This document shows, piece after piece, positions 1-9,826 of a DNA stretch of 64,000 nt; the stretch's first letter is position 1; every line of letters starts with the position of its first letter. Origin of the DNA: Antedon mediterranea (lineage: Eukaryota > Echinodermata > Crinoidea > Comatulida > Antedonidae); contig NC_092671.1 of assembly GCF_964355755.1 (NCBI RefSeq), forward strand, positions 4,415,001 to 4,479,000. The letters run 5' to 3'. Both the position numbers and the translations under genes were made by a program. A model generated the notes under the pieces. It had not been told where the DNA came from, ran no database searches, and saw only the letters and a list, made by a program, of their open reading frames with translations.

Positions 1-510
1 TTGACACTTACATTGCAGTAGCGGTTCGGGATAACCCTAATGAATAAAGCATAGACGAATAATAAGAATAAGACAATCATAATACTTATCATTCTGACAA
101 TAACGCTTATCTTAAAATACATGGAAAATTAGGTTGGCGTTTCCTAAACACATAGTTACTCTATTTTCTAAATACCTATTTTTCCTAAATGAAAGACAAT
201 AACTTATATAATATCATAATAATAGCATCAATTTCTATATTTTCCTGGGCGCTACAAAAAGAAGCAACGTACTTAAGCATCTATGACAGTATCATAATAT
301 TGACTTCTATTACAGATACTGTACATATAACAGAAATTCACATAAATGTACAAACTGCTACATCTACAGTTATACATTAAGATAATTATTTACTTCATCT
401 GGCAAACGTTTCATTCACAAAAAATGTTTAAACTTTATTTCTAACAGTATGAGAAAATTCATAATATGTAGCAGGTTTTTCTGATTGTATTGATTCGCAT
501 TAAGATTGTA
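1..510. other. AT-rich intergenic, no gene seen
   Basis: No convincing coding sequence. The short frame at 189-380 has low-complexity composition and no recognisable domain. The words at about 390-425 faintly resemble the receptor C-terminal coding strand found elsewhere in the window, but the match is too short to call. Confidence 0.5.
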
Positions 511-511
511 C

Positions 512-690
512 TTTTGAATAGCGTAACCATAACATAATACAGCAATGACTCCATATGCAAAAGAACACATTTTTTCCCGCCGATGATGTGAACGAATTAG
601 TGTTTAATGTTGCATTAAATCAAGCGCTCAGAAACGTTGCGGGGAAAACAAAACCCTTCAAAGATGTACGCACGCTCAAAAGAGAAAAAT
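512..690 (-). repeat. Paralogous receptor 5' flank (orphan)
   Basis: The words around 520-650 (AGCGTAACCATAACATAA, a GATGATGTGAACGAAT-like stretch, then a GTTTAATGTTGCA-like stretch) match the DNA lying about 125-250 bp upstream of the start codons of receptors A (4811-4930) and B (14850-14990). No receptor start lies to its left inside the window, so this flank has lost its gene, or the gene has decayed. The 63-codon frame at 555-746 is a by-product of this non-coding repeat. Confidence 0.6.
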
Positions 691-769
691 TGATACACTA
701 CGATAGTAACAAATATTTTATTACGAACTGTGCAACTGAAAATTGATTACAGGTCTATTGACTCTTCAC

Positions 770-1465
770 TTCAATTAATAAACTAGATTTATGAATAATT
801 CAGAATATCTATAAAAAAAACTAATACTAACGAATATTAGGCCTATTGTAATATTGTAAAGAATTGAAATACTGATAGTACGTTCAGCTATTCACCACCG
901 GATTATACTAAACAAAATGCTTTAATTAATAAACTAAATTTATGAATAATTCAGAACATCTGAACAATTAAAACTTACTAAGGACTACATTAATATAATA
1001 TTAAAAATTGAAAGCAATATGATTCTTGTATGATCCTTAAAACGTTTATATACTGATGGTACGTTCAGCTATTCACAAACGGATTATACTAAACAAAATG
1101 CTTTAATTAATAAACTAAATTTATTCAGAACATCTGAAAAATTAAAATTTACTAAGGACTACATTCATATAATATAAAAAATTGAAAACAATATATTTCT
1201 TGTATCCTTAAAATGTTTATATACTAATACTGTAGTACGTTCAGCTATTCACCACCGGATTATACTAAACAAAATGCTTTAATTAATCAACTAATTTTAA
1301 AATTAATTCAGAACATCTGAAAAATTACAAATTACTAAAGAATACATTTATATAATATTAAAAATTGAAAACAGCATAATTCTAAAACATTATATACCGA
1401 TAGTACCTTCAGCAATTTATAACCGAATTATACTAAACAAAATTCTTTATTACTAAAACGATTAA
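770..1465. repeat. Degenerate tandem repeat, about 175 bp x 4
   Basis: The word GTACGTTCAGCTATTCAC (or a close variant) recurs at 878, 1059, 1235 and 1403, giving periods of 181, 176 and 168 bp. Each unit continues with a CGGATTATACTAAACAAA-like stretch, then TTTAATTAATAAACTAA, then an AATTCAGAACATCTGAA-like stretch. The start of each unit (TACGTTCAGCTAT) resembles the antisense of the receptor C-terminal codons (compare 41898-41911), so the unit may derive from a receptor 3' end. Units differ by small indels and point changes. Confidence 0.75.
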
Positions 1466-1653
1466 CTATAATATTTGAAGATTTACAGATGCATTTAAAC
1501 ACATTTGGGACCCAACAAATATTTTCCCCTTAAGTATACAGAGACAATTTATATTACAGAGCATGAAACGGTGATATAGATTTACATTCAGTATTAGTTT
1601 ATATTATAATGACAACATGAGATAACAATAATATAAGGTACAATCCTCTCTAA

Positions 1654-1722
1654 ATCACTAGGGAGAAGCCTACCAACGAATGCATCATAGTGACCGGTGT
1701 TTGACGTTGAATACTCAAATTA
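1654..1722 (-). pseudogene. Receptor N-terminus relic
   Basis: Antisense words here (TCACTAGGGAGAAG, then GCATCATAGTGACC, then TGTTTGACGTTGAATAC) match the N-terminal coding region of receptor G (55895-55935). That region encodes the residues before TM1. Only about 70 bp is preserved and no frame runs into a TM1 segment. Confidence 0.6.
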
Positions 1723-1857
1723 AGATACTGGAGGAATTATTTTTCAATTAATTCTTGAAGATAAAGAAACAATGTGAAATATTAAAACATAATGGGTTAC
1801 CTCCTTCACAAGTTTGCCTTATAATATATATTATATTTGTACCCTTATGTAAACAAA

Positions 1858-2168
1858 CTAATTATAACTTTTTGCTTTATATTTCAAAATGTAATGGTCA
1901 TAATTTCAGACCTTTGTAGTACCTGCAACTACTTTCCTCCTGATTAAGCTATAGAAGACGTCAACGAATGCTTATCTAACACTGTCATTTACTACACTAT
2001 AATTATATCAAAGGATTTACAGAAGAGTTTTAAAAAAAGTTCCAAAAAAAAGACAATCAAAAGCCAATATTAATCCGTTCCAATATAATCTGATCTGAAA
2101 ATTAAACGGTGTCAAACAGCGACATTGACAGAAACTGTTCAGAATATTTTTCTCTCAGAGTTTAAACG
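1858..2168 (-). pseudogene. Receptor 3'-end relic (TM6 to C-terminus) with 3' flank
   Basis: Bases 1858-1900 match the 3' flank of receptor G (54850-54900: ATTTCAAAATGTAATGGTCA). Bases 1908-2168 match the antisense of the receptor C-terminus, TM7 and TM6 (CAACGAATGCTTATCTAA, TCAAAGGATTTACAGAAG, ACTGTTCAGAATATTTTTC). Several indels break the frame, and the stretch equivalent to NPLIY is damaged. Together with the N-terminal relic at 1654-1722 it suggests a dead receptor with most of its middle lost or rearranged. Confidence 0.75.
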
Positions 2169-2169
2169 A

Positions 2170-3640
2170 TAGATATACTTCTGTACTAAAGCACCCTCTC
2201 CCCAAAATATCTGTTCAGGAATATATCTATGGAATATCATAATTAACTTGTGTTGAAAACATTGGATACACGTATGTAGCTATAGATGTTAAATTCACGT
2301 GTTCAGATACATCACTGTTGATCGAGATTTCACTGTTTTTAATTTCCATTATGTCCATTGAAATTCTCTTCTTATCAAACAAATGTTTTCGGTGATAGTT
2401 AGGTTAAACATCCGTTACTGTGCGTTGATAATGTGCAGATAAAATAAACTCAGTCAGACTTTAAAACCTGTGTTGTGCTGGTATGTTGCAATACTTCTAC
2501 ATACCACATATCAAGTTCATTTGGCAAATGTATTTAACATCGGACTCTTTACAATCGTTTTATCTGGTAAACAAGTAATTATTAAATGTCGATTCATTAA
2601 ATGTTTTTGTGATGTCACATAAATGAAGATAATCTTACACTCTTGCATCAACGAACTAATCCTGTCATACCAATTCTTACTAAAGCACAGATGCCCAGAA
2701 TATCTCAGCTCTAATGGTTGTAACGTTTAAATTTCCAAACAAAGATACATTGCATTTGTTTTTACCTTTTTAAAATACGGGACTATACAACTGTGTGTAC
2801 TGTTTAGCCTTACATGTTACAAAGTCCGTATCATCCACAGTATCTGTGGACCAATTTTTTAATTTTCAAATGGACAGCAATCTAAGCAAGGCATGGTTTT
2901 CACTTTAAAAAAACACTCTCAAAACAGTTTGTCTGGTTAACGTTACATTTTGAAGGTGATCTAATTAAAGTTATTACGAATATCAAACTCAAGTCAATGA
3001 CTACGAAATGACTTCAAATTAAGAAGACGATATAAGATAAAGAAAAAGAAGCAAAAGAAACAAAAAAGACAAACAAAAACGAAAGATAAAAATTAAAAAA
3101 AACACATTTAAGAAAAACAAGAAAAGGGAAAAGGAGAAGGACAAGAAAAAAATCAATCAAGTTGTTGTTTTTAATTTTTACAGAGATTACTTACAAAAGA
3201 AATCAAAGCATATATAGAGTGGGCTTGTTGCAACTATACCTACATAACGAACTCAAACGTAACCATGTCGTTCAAAATCAATGTAAATTTACGTATAAAA
3301 AAGGTAGTTAGAATCACTTTGAGGTAGGCGACCATCGATTTCCAAATATACTGTTGTTTGTTAACTGCATTTGTAAAACCGGACACCATTCCAATTGGCA
3401 CAAAATATTAATGTTTATGAGTTGAATGGTGAGGATATGATTGACTGCTCTATTGAATTGTTAAACGTTGATTTATCTGTTTTGAAATGACATTTTTTTT
3501 GCTTGAAAATATTCTCTTAATATATTATATATATATATATATAATTTTTTTTTTATTATTATTATATTTCTCTGACACTACGTTCACGTAATTTTTCACA
3601 TTTAATGTTATAGAGTTAACTTTAATTATACATAAATTAT
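2170..3640. other. Intergenic, no gene seen
   Basis: No supported coding region. It contains a purine-rich, A-dominated stretch at about 3020-3160 and a short (TA)n run followed by poly-T at about 3520-3555. The sequence around 2195-2215 is loosely repeated at about 2675-2705 (TACTAAAGCAC then AATATCT). Confidence 0.5.
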
Positions 3641-3645
3641 AAACT

Positions 3646-4686
3646 TCAGACACTGACAGTACGTGCAGCTAATTTTCTCCTCATTGTTCTATAGAATACG
3701 TCGACAAATGCTTGTCTAAAAGTTTCATTCACAACATTATAAATCAACGGATTTACAGAAGAATTGAACAAACTTCCAAATCGACAAACAGTCACTAGCC
3801 AATTTAAATCCGTTCCAATAGAATCTAACAAAAAACACATAATGATGACATTCAACGGTGTCAAGCAGAGAACATAAACTGTGACTGTCACAAAAACTGT
3901 GCAGAATATTTTCCTCTCAGGTTTTGAACCTTGGTTGGTCTTGCAAGAATTCTTAACAACATTTTGGGATTTCCTTAAAGAATAAACCATAAGAAAACAT
4001 AACACTGCAATAATAACATTACCGAGTATATTAAGAACGAATTGAGTCGTCCACAAAATTGTAGAAATTTCAATGTAGGCTTCATTAAATTGGCACATAG
4101 TTTCACGATTGGAGACACCTCTATACATATCAGGCCAAGGAAGAATGACGTAGACACGTTCGTAAGCAATGACAAATTGTACAACATTTCCAGATAAACA
4201 AAATATCCATACAATTGCGCATATTTTCACAGATCTTGATAGGGTACCAAATCCACTTCTTTGAAACCAATAAGGTCTACAAACTGCCATATACCGCTCA
4301 ATGGAAAGCCAAAAAATCGTAAGAATTGCTACATGCCAGGCGACAGAAGTAAAGTAACCAGTAGCCAGTTCACAGTTCAAATTGTTCCCATCTATGTCAT
4401 AAATCGTATACGGTACCGAAATTAACTTAAGGTCAAAAAAGGGTCCCACTATTAAAGACATTGTATCAGCTATTGCCAAATTTGCTAGATACACGTACAC
4501 TGCATTGCGCAGTTTACTCACTATAACAATAAACGTCATTATGTTGCCCACAATTCCAAAAGCGACAACAACAGGAATGATATAGTAACGTAAAATCGTC
4601 TCCCAGTCACCAGGAAGGAACATATCTATGTAAGCGTCGTATTGTTCAAATTCATCATCGGATGCATTGCCACCTGATAGTGACAT
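3646..4686 (-). CDS. Rhodopsin-class GPCR, receptor A
   Basis: An intact single-exon seven-transmembrane receptor of 346 residues, predicted to sit in the plasma membrane and signal through heterotrimeric G proteins; ligand unknown. An N-glycosylation site (NAS) is at residues 7-9. TM1 is about 33-56 with GIVGN (N48 = 1.50). TM2 has LAIADT (D74 = 2.50). C105 and C198 can form the TM3-ECL2 disulfide. ERY, a variant of DRY, is at 130-132 and W160 is in TM4. The loop-2 motif WPDMYRGVSNR is at 184-194. TM6 has CLTP in place of CWxP (274-277), and NPLIY is at 312-316. The C-terminus ARTVSV ends in a class I PDZ-ligand pattern (S-x-V). By eye it resembles the peptide-receptor group (TRH or neuromedin-U like). 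The start is supported because four paralogs begin MSLS in the same context. Membership of a lineage-expanded sensory-type family is inference. Confidence 0.92.
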   Translation of the reverse strand: MSLSGGNASDDEFEQYDAYIDMFLPGDWETILRYYIIPVVVAFGIVGNIMTFIVIVSKLRNAVYVYLANLAIADTMSLIVGPFFDLKLISVPYTIYDIDGNNLNCELATGYFTSVAWHVAILTIFWLSIERYMAVCRPYWFQRSGFGTLSRSVKICAIVWIFCLSGNVVQFVIAYERVYVILPWPDMYRGVSNRETMCQFNEAYIEISTILWTTQFVLNILGNVIIAVLCFLMVYSLRKSQNVVKNSCKTNQGSKPERKIFCTVFVTVTVYVLCLTPLNVIIMCFLLDSIGTDLNWLVTVCRFGSLFNSSVNPLIYNVVNETFRQAFVDVFYRTMRRKLAARTVSV

Positions 4687-4789
4687 GTTTGTTTTCAGAA
4701 CTGTTTCTCGGTCTTATGTTCTGCTTCAAAATTAAAAATGAATAAAATAAAGTACATGGAGAAGTTTGTACTGCTTCTTTTTAAAATAT

Positions 4790-5060
4790 ATTTCTATATC
4801 GATTCTACTTGAAATAGCGTAACCATAACATAACATAGCAACGACCCAACTTTAACAGAGCAAATTTCTCTCGATACTGATGTGAAATGTGAATCCGTGT
4901 TCAATTTAATTGTTGCAATCAATCAAGTGCTAACAAACTGAGATAAATACTTAATAAAATAACTGAGGGCGCTCTATTTAACTATCTAATGCGATGAAGT
5001 ATAATTCAGGTGGCCATGATAATTATGTCACGGTATCAAAAAGGCAAAATATTACCGGTT
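4790..5060 (-). promoter_or_regulatory. Receptor A 5' flank with GAGGGCGCTC box
   Basis: This block upstream of receptor A is repeated upstream of receptor B (14840-15090). It is repeated in more diverged form at 9520-9826, 28560-28856, 36225-36390 and 56356-56640. It holds a GAGGGCGCTC box at 4965-4974, about 280 bp from the start codon, in the context CTGAGGGCGCTCTATTTA. The box resembles the core of vertebrate CTCF sites, but a regulatory role is inference. No clear TATA box was identified. Confidence 0.45.
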
Positions 5061-5188
5061 CTGATTTGTTATGATTTTTTTATTTGTTTTATCTTGTACA
5101 TATACAAATTGTACAATAAGAGCTCTACAATAAAATAATCAAAAATTCACAAAGGAAAATAGTTATTTTCTGTTTGAAAAATTAAATG

Positions 5189-5763
5189 TAAAGGGCAGGT
5201 GCGGGCAAAAAATTTCTATTGATCATACATTCCAATAATTATCGATCTATAGTTTCCCCTATGTTTCATAATTTTTGGGACTTTATTTGTGTTACACGAG
5301 CTTGTTGAAAATAAGCACTTTCTTATCAGTGGGGGGATAGTTCAAATTACACAGTAAAATCTCTATTCTTTTGTACACAAATTTTGTAAATAGAGAGGCA
5401 TTTTAAAAAGCTACGAAAAATAAACAGTGTGGTAAAAAATGTTAGCAGATGACTAAGTATAGGTAATATAACTTGAATATTACATTTCTGGAATTTTTAT
5501 TCAACTTCAAATTATCCACCGTATATCCACCATCTTTTTTCATCTTCTAGGGAGTCACAAGACATGTTATTACATTAGGTTAACTACCTAACTACTGAAA
5601 AAAGGGTCTTCCTGGTTTTTATGGAAGAATTTTGCAAAATGTTGTATTTGGCCATATTAAGGGAAATTCATGTTTTTTCGTCTTGATTTCTGTTACAAAT
5701 ATTTGATTTATGTACAATTAACCAAATATTATATTTAAAATTCATGCCTGCACCTGAGCTTTA
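5189..5763. mobile_element. Non-autonomous TIR element, 575 bp
   Basis: The ends form imperfect 19-bp inverted repeats: TAAAGGGCAGGTGCGGGCA on the left and, reversed, TAAAGCTCAGGTGCAGGCA on the right. The paralogous DNA upstream of receptor B (about 15185-15225) lacks the element, which gives an empty site. TA dinucleotides flank both ends, so a TA target duplication is possible. There is no transposase frame. The right-hand 450 bp reappears at 24958-25440. Confidence 0.7.
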
Positions 5764-6020
5764 AATATATAATGATAACTATAAAGAAATGACATATTAT
5801 AATGATGCTTGGAAACAATAAGGTTAACGATGCAGTAGGCATATCGTCATTGTGTTAACTTTTGTTTTGACTTTTAAACCTTTACTTCTTTTGTAAGTGT
5901 AGTATAGCAAAATATAACAAAATTAATTAAAAAAGAAGGTAATATGAAATATAAAAAAGTAAACATTTTGAATTTACAAAATTTAAAATGTTTTACCACT
6001 GATGAATGAAAGATAAAACA
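5764..6020. repeat. Upstream block shared by A and B loci
   Basis: Bases 5769-6020 match 15220-15390 plus 18796-18850 (for example ATGACATATTATAATGATGC, GATGCAGTAGGCATATCGTC, TTTGAATTTACAAAATTTAA). They are the continuation of the duplicated receptor 5' region. In the B locus a LINE splits this block, and in the A locus a different LINE follows it. Confidence 0.7.
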
Positions 6021-6470
6021 CGTGTTTTATCCGTGTATCCACGCTCACCCAACCCATACAATCACGTCACTCCGGCTCTCCGTAGTCTTCATTGGCTACG
6101 AGTCGAAAAGCGCATAATTTTTAAAATACTTATCTTAACCAATAAAGCTCTCTCGTTCAAATCCCTTCATATCTCTCTGACCTTCTTTCTTTTCACATAC
6201 CTTCCCGTCGTCTTCACTCATTTTCAAAAAATCTCCTTTCCATTCCAACTTTTAACATTAAAAACGTATGGCCTATAAGCACCTTCACTTCTGCTGCCTT
6301 TCGCTTATGGAATGACCTACCCGCCTCTATTAGATCACGTTCGTCTACTATCGCCTTTAAATCTGCCTTAAAAACTCTTTTTTTCCTTTCAGATTGAGCT
6401 CTCTTATACACCGCGCCTTTGATCACCTACTGCTGGAATTGGCGCGTTACAAATTCGTATATACTATTAT
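6021..6470 (+). mobile_element. 5'-truncated LINE, L2-type 3' end
   Basis: Frames on this strand carry the C-terminal hallmark of CR1/L2-type LINE ORF2: HVTPALRSLHWLRVEKRIIF at about 6060-6120, then FRLWNDLPASIRS and a FKSALKTLF-like end near 6355-6390. The 3' terminus is GCGCGTTACAAATTCGTATA followed by TATTATTATTAG. Frameshifts separate the pieces. The paralogous site near 18845-18855 lacks it, which places the insertion after AAACAC at 6020. It carries no reverse transcriptase core and is dead. Confidence 0.8.
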
Positions 6471-6645
6471 TATTAGAAAAATAGCAAAAAATGTGATAAT
6501 AATAAAAACAATATAAAAATGTTATGATGATGGCATGACTAAGATGATATTAATGTGAATAAAAGTGGTGTTTATGCCACAAAAAAGAACAAAAAGACTA
6601 TTTGTTGCACTGGCCATCTACAAATCAACTAGTCATCTAACTGTG
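6471..6645. repeat. Upstream block shared by A and B loci, continued
   Basis: Matches 18855-19035 (GTTATGATGATGGCATGACT, AAGATGATATTAATGTGAAT, CTATTTGTTG). In the A locus it is followed by a LINE; in the B locus it runs on to 19223. Confidence 0.7.
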
Positions 6646-6649
6646 ATCT

Positions 6650-7625
6650 GCCACATTGTATCCCTGTAAATTGTAAGTTATGTATGTAGGCTGATGACTC
6701 AACGTTAACGTACAGTTCCCCTCTCCAGCGTTGAAGATATTGAAAATAACTTAAACATAGCACTGGACACAGTTAACAGTTACAATAAATTCAAACAAGA
6801 CTAAATCCATGCTCATTGGATCCAAAAAGAAAATTTCCAATGTTCAACTTAATATTGCTATTGACAATAATGTAATTGTAAGAGAAGCGAATTGTAAATA
6901 CCTAGAGGTAATTATTGATGAGACATTAAGTTGGACGCCACATGTTGAACATGTTAAGAAAACAGTTTCATCTTAACTGGGTATGTTAAGCATAGTACAG
7001 GGCTGTGTCCCCCAACGCAGTCTAAACACACTCTATGTAAGTTTAGTGAGGCCATCGTTCGACTACTGCTGTACAGTATGGGGAGGTCGATACATATTCC
7101 ACAATACTTTGCTTAACAAATGCATAAAAAGAGCAGCTAGACTAATATTAAAGTGTGATTTTTTTTACCCCATCATCTCATATGTTTTCAAATTTGAACT
7201 GGCTCCCGTTTTCCGAAAGAGTCACATATAAAAAAGCCATACTCGTTTATTTTTACTCTCAACAATCTGTCACCCCAGGCATGACAAACCTATTCACTCC
7301 ATTACCTCAAACTCGTGAAACAAGGCAGTCAACTGTTGAAGTTGAAGGTCCTTTTTGCGAAAAAGGAAAGTTACCTCACGAGTTTTTGTGTAAGTGTGAC
7401 AAATATATGGAACAATTTATATATTGACTTGAGAACCGAGACTTCTGTAAGTGATTTTAAATCCAATTTGTATGATACAATGCATTAAGTACAATTAAGA
7501 CCTTACTGTGTTCAAAATGAGAGGAGCTTCGTTACCCTCAAATAACGTAAAATGCAGGGCCCCAATGGAAACCAGTTTTTAACTGTTTGGGCTACCGTGG
7601 GTAAATAAATGTAATAATAATAATA
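6650..7625 (+). mobile_element. 5'-truncated LINE, CR1/Jockey-type
   Basis: Starts inside the reverse transcriptase (a DDSTLTYSS-like piece after the catalytic aspartates, about 6690-6720). It continues through a frame resembling KSMLIGSKKKISNVQLNIAI and CKYLEVIIDETLSW, then LNTLYVSLVRPSFDYCCTVW at 7020-7080 and LNKCIKRAARLIL at about 7110-7150. Several stops and shifts break it. The 3' end is TGGGTAAATAAATGTAATAA with an AAT-type tail. The corresponding B-locus DNA (about 19030) has no insert. The element is inactive. Confidence 0.8.
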
Positions 7626-7675
7626 ATATCAATACTGAAAGAACTGAAATAGACGAAAGGGTGAGAAAGAGGTGA

Positions 7676-8108
7676 ATTTTGTCCAAAATGGGGAAATTTC
7701 TGTCCACAATGGGGAAATATTTTGTCCATAATAAGGACAAAAGCGATAGGTGGCGCTATAATCGTGTCCAAAGTGGGGAAGCTGTTCAATATAGAGAAAT
7801 CCGATTTGTCCAAAATGGAGAAATTTCTGTCCAGGATTGGGAAGTAGTGTCGCTAAATCGTGTCCAAAATGGGTACATCTCTGTCCAGGATGGGGAAGTG
7901 CTGTCCAAAATAGGGAAGCTGTCCAAAATAGAGAAATCAGATTTGTCCAAAATGGAGAAATTTCTGTCTAGGATGGGGAAGTGCTGTGTCCAAAATAGGG
8001 GAGCTGTCCAATATAGAGAAATCCAATTTGTCCAAAATGGGGAAATTTCTGTCCAGGATGGGGAAGTGCTGTGTCCAAAATAGGGAAGCTGTCCAATATA
8101 GAGAAGGC
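7676..8108. repeat. Minisatellite with layered units
   Basis: Built from short related words of about 20-30 bp (GTCCAAAATGGGGAAATTTC, TGTCCAGGATGGGGAAGTGC, AGCTGTCCAATATAGAGAAA) arranged in a higher-order unit of about 85 bp. For example TTTGTCCAAAATGG recurs at 7943 and 8028. Both strands show long open frames across it (7679-8083 plus, 7786-8115 minus). These arise from the stop-poor repeat and are not considered genes. Confidence 0.85.
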
Positions 8109-8119
8109 AAAACATTAGA

Positions 8120-9519
8120 AAAACATATTTAAGAAACTTTTTTTGTTTTAAAAACTTTAATAAAGTTAACTACCAATGTACACTTCTAACCTGCAACATT
8201 ACAAAATGTACACAATAATACCAGTACTATGTTAACACTTTACAAGTAGGCCTTCTTTTGAAGTGGAAAGGTGTTCTATTAATTAAATAATTAACACCGT
8301 TATCAGCTATTTTTAAGTATAATAAAGATTTAGTTATATGGTTCCTATTTACCTCTAATGTAAATTTTCACTGAATCTATAAATTTATCTAACACCGGCA
8401 CCGCCATTATTATACCACATCAAGTAAGAGTACAAAATATTTATTAATATAATTAATACAGGTTGTCACTTCTTTTCCTTCATTTTACCCTTTTTATTTT
8501 TTCTTTTTTTTTCGACCACAGACCACGTTATTAATCTACCGTCCCATGCAGTAATTCCAAATAGAATTTCGACCACATAATGGAATCCTTGAGTTATTAT
8601 AGCAACTCAATGGTTTCAAATCAAACGTACACGCCGCATCATTAATTTCCTGCTATAAACAAAGTGATATCATTGACGATCGTGCAATATTTGGCCTAAT
8701 TTTTCTCATTGTACAATACTATATGAGTGTTTGCATATAAAACTTTGTGTCAATACAAATGTTATTAGTGAGTAACTATCTATCAATGTTTATTAAAACC
8801 AACATAAGTAAAACAATCACTATTTGTAGTTGAATGACCGATGACAACAGTGTTCCATTCTTTGTTTGCAAAATTATATCAAAATCACTTCAATGAAAGG
8901 CAACCACACCTAATGTAAAAAAAATTAATATAAAGTATGAAATTTTCAAAATTTTAATGCAAAAGATAGGACATCAAATCAAGTTAAGCACTTAATTTCA
9001 GTACTTTTAGGCGCTGTCCTCCCCATAAAGAGAAGAGGAAGAGTCCACCTACATTTAAAAATACTGGAGTCACCACTGGCCCAACTAGGCCTACGGTACC
9101 TGGTGATTAATTATTTTGTATACTTGCAGTATGCCTGATAATGATATGCTGAAGAAAATTGCCAACTTGCTATGATCAAGCCAGTTGCATAGTGGAGAAT
9201 TAGTGCAGCATTTGTCTTTGATTTGTATACATCATACATGATGATGATTATTATTATTATTGATTCATATGGTTCAACATACCTTTAGGCCTACCAGACG
9301 TCTTAAATATTAATTGAATGCTTCCATAACTGAGACATTCCCTATATTGAATAGTCTCTATATATGCGGAACAGATTTTCGACACGATGTAGCGCTATTC
9401 TTGACAAAAACTTTTCCCGTTTTGAACATTTCCGAATTTCTCTAAATATTTGACAGTTTCTCTTTTATACAATTCGGAAAAATCGGATTTCTCTAGGCCT
9501 ATATTTGATAGGCCTGACA
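8120..9519. other. Intergenic, no gene seen
   Basis: AT-rich DNA without a supported gene. Bases 8955-9075 share words with 20335-20420 (TGCAAAAGATAGGACAT, then ATTTAAAA and TGGA-CACC words), so part is a dispersed repeat. Bases 9330-9510 contain degenerate words related to the 7676-8108 minisatellite (TTTCTCTAAATATTTGACAG, TCGGATTTCTCTA). A short ATT-type run lies at about 9245-9262. Confidence 0.45.
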
Positions 9520-9826
9520 TAAACCATAAAAGAACAATCACTCGCAACCAACAGAACAAATTCCTCCCGATGATGTGATAGAATCAGTGTTAATGTTAAA
9601 ATACATGACAACATAATAGAGGGCGCTCTGTTTAACAATTTTGGAGGGGCTGTTATGAGTGTAATTCAAGAGGCAATGAATCACGATATCCAAAAGGCAA
9701 CATTATACATGAATTCATATCTAAAAATAAACAGAATATATAATAAGTTATAAATGTGAGGGCAAACTTACAATCTTATGTGCTATAACATATTAAAATA
9801 TACAGTGTGGGTGAAATCACGTGATA
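9520..9826 (-). repeat. Orphan receptor 5' flank
   Basis: About 300 bp closely matching the DNA upstream of receptor C (28555-28856) and its copy at 56356-56630. It includes GATGATGTGATAGAATCAGT, a GAGGGCGCTC box at about 9614-9623 in the context TAGAGGGCGCTCTGTTT, and TCACGTGA at about 9817-9824. No receptor lies to its left before receptor A, so the flank is detached from any gene. It is interrupted at 9826 by a Helitron-like element. The intact sister copies read straight through that point (GTGATATACG). Confidence 0.8.

Noticed and set aside
555-746. 63-codon frame with plausible protein-like composition
   Set aside because: It lies in a receptor 5' flank repeat whose other copies do not preserve the frame.
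4965-4974. Calling the GAGGGCGCTC box a CTCF site outright
   Set aside because: Only the core resembles the vertebrate consensus and no binding data exist, so it is listed as a candidate only.
7679-8115. Overlapping 134- and 109-codon frames on opposite strands
   Set aside because: Both follow a short tandem repeat; the repeated peptide has no domain and the frames exist because the unit lacks stops.
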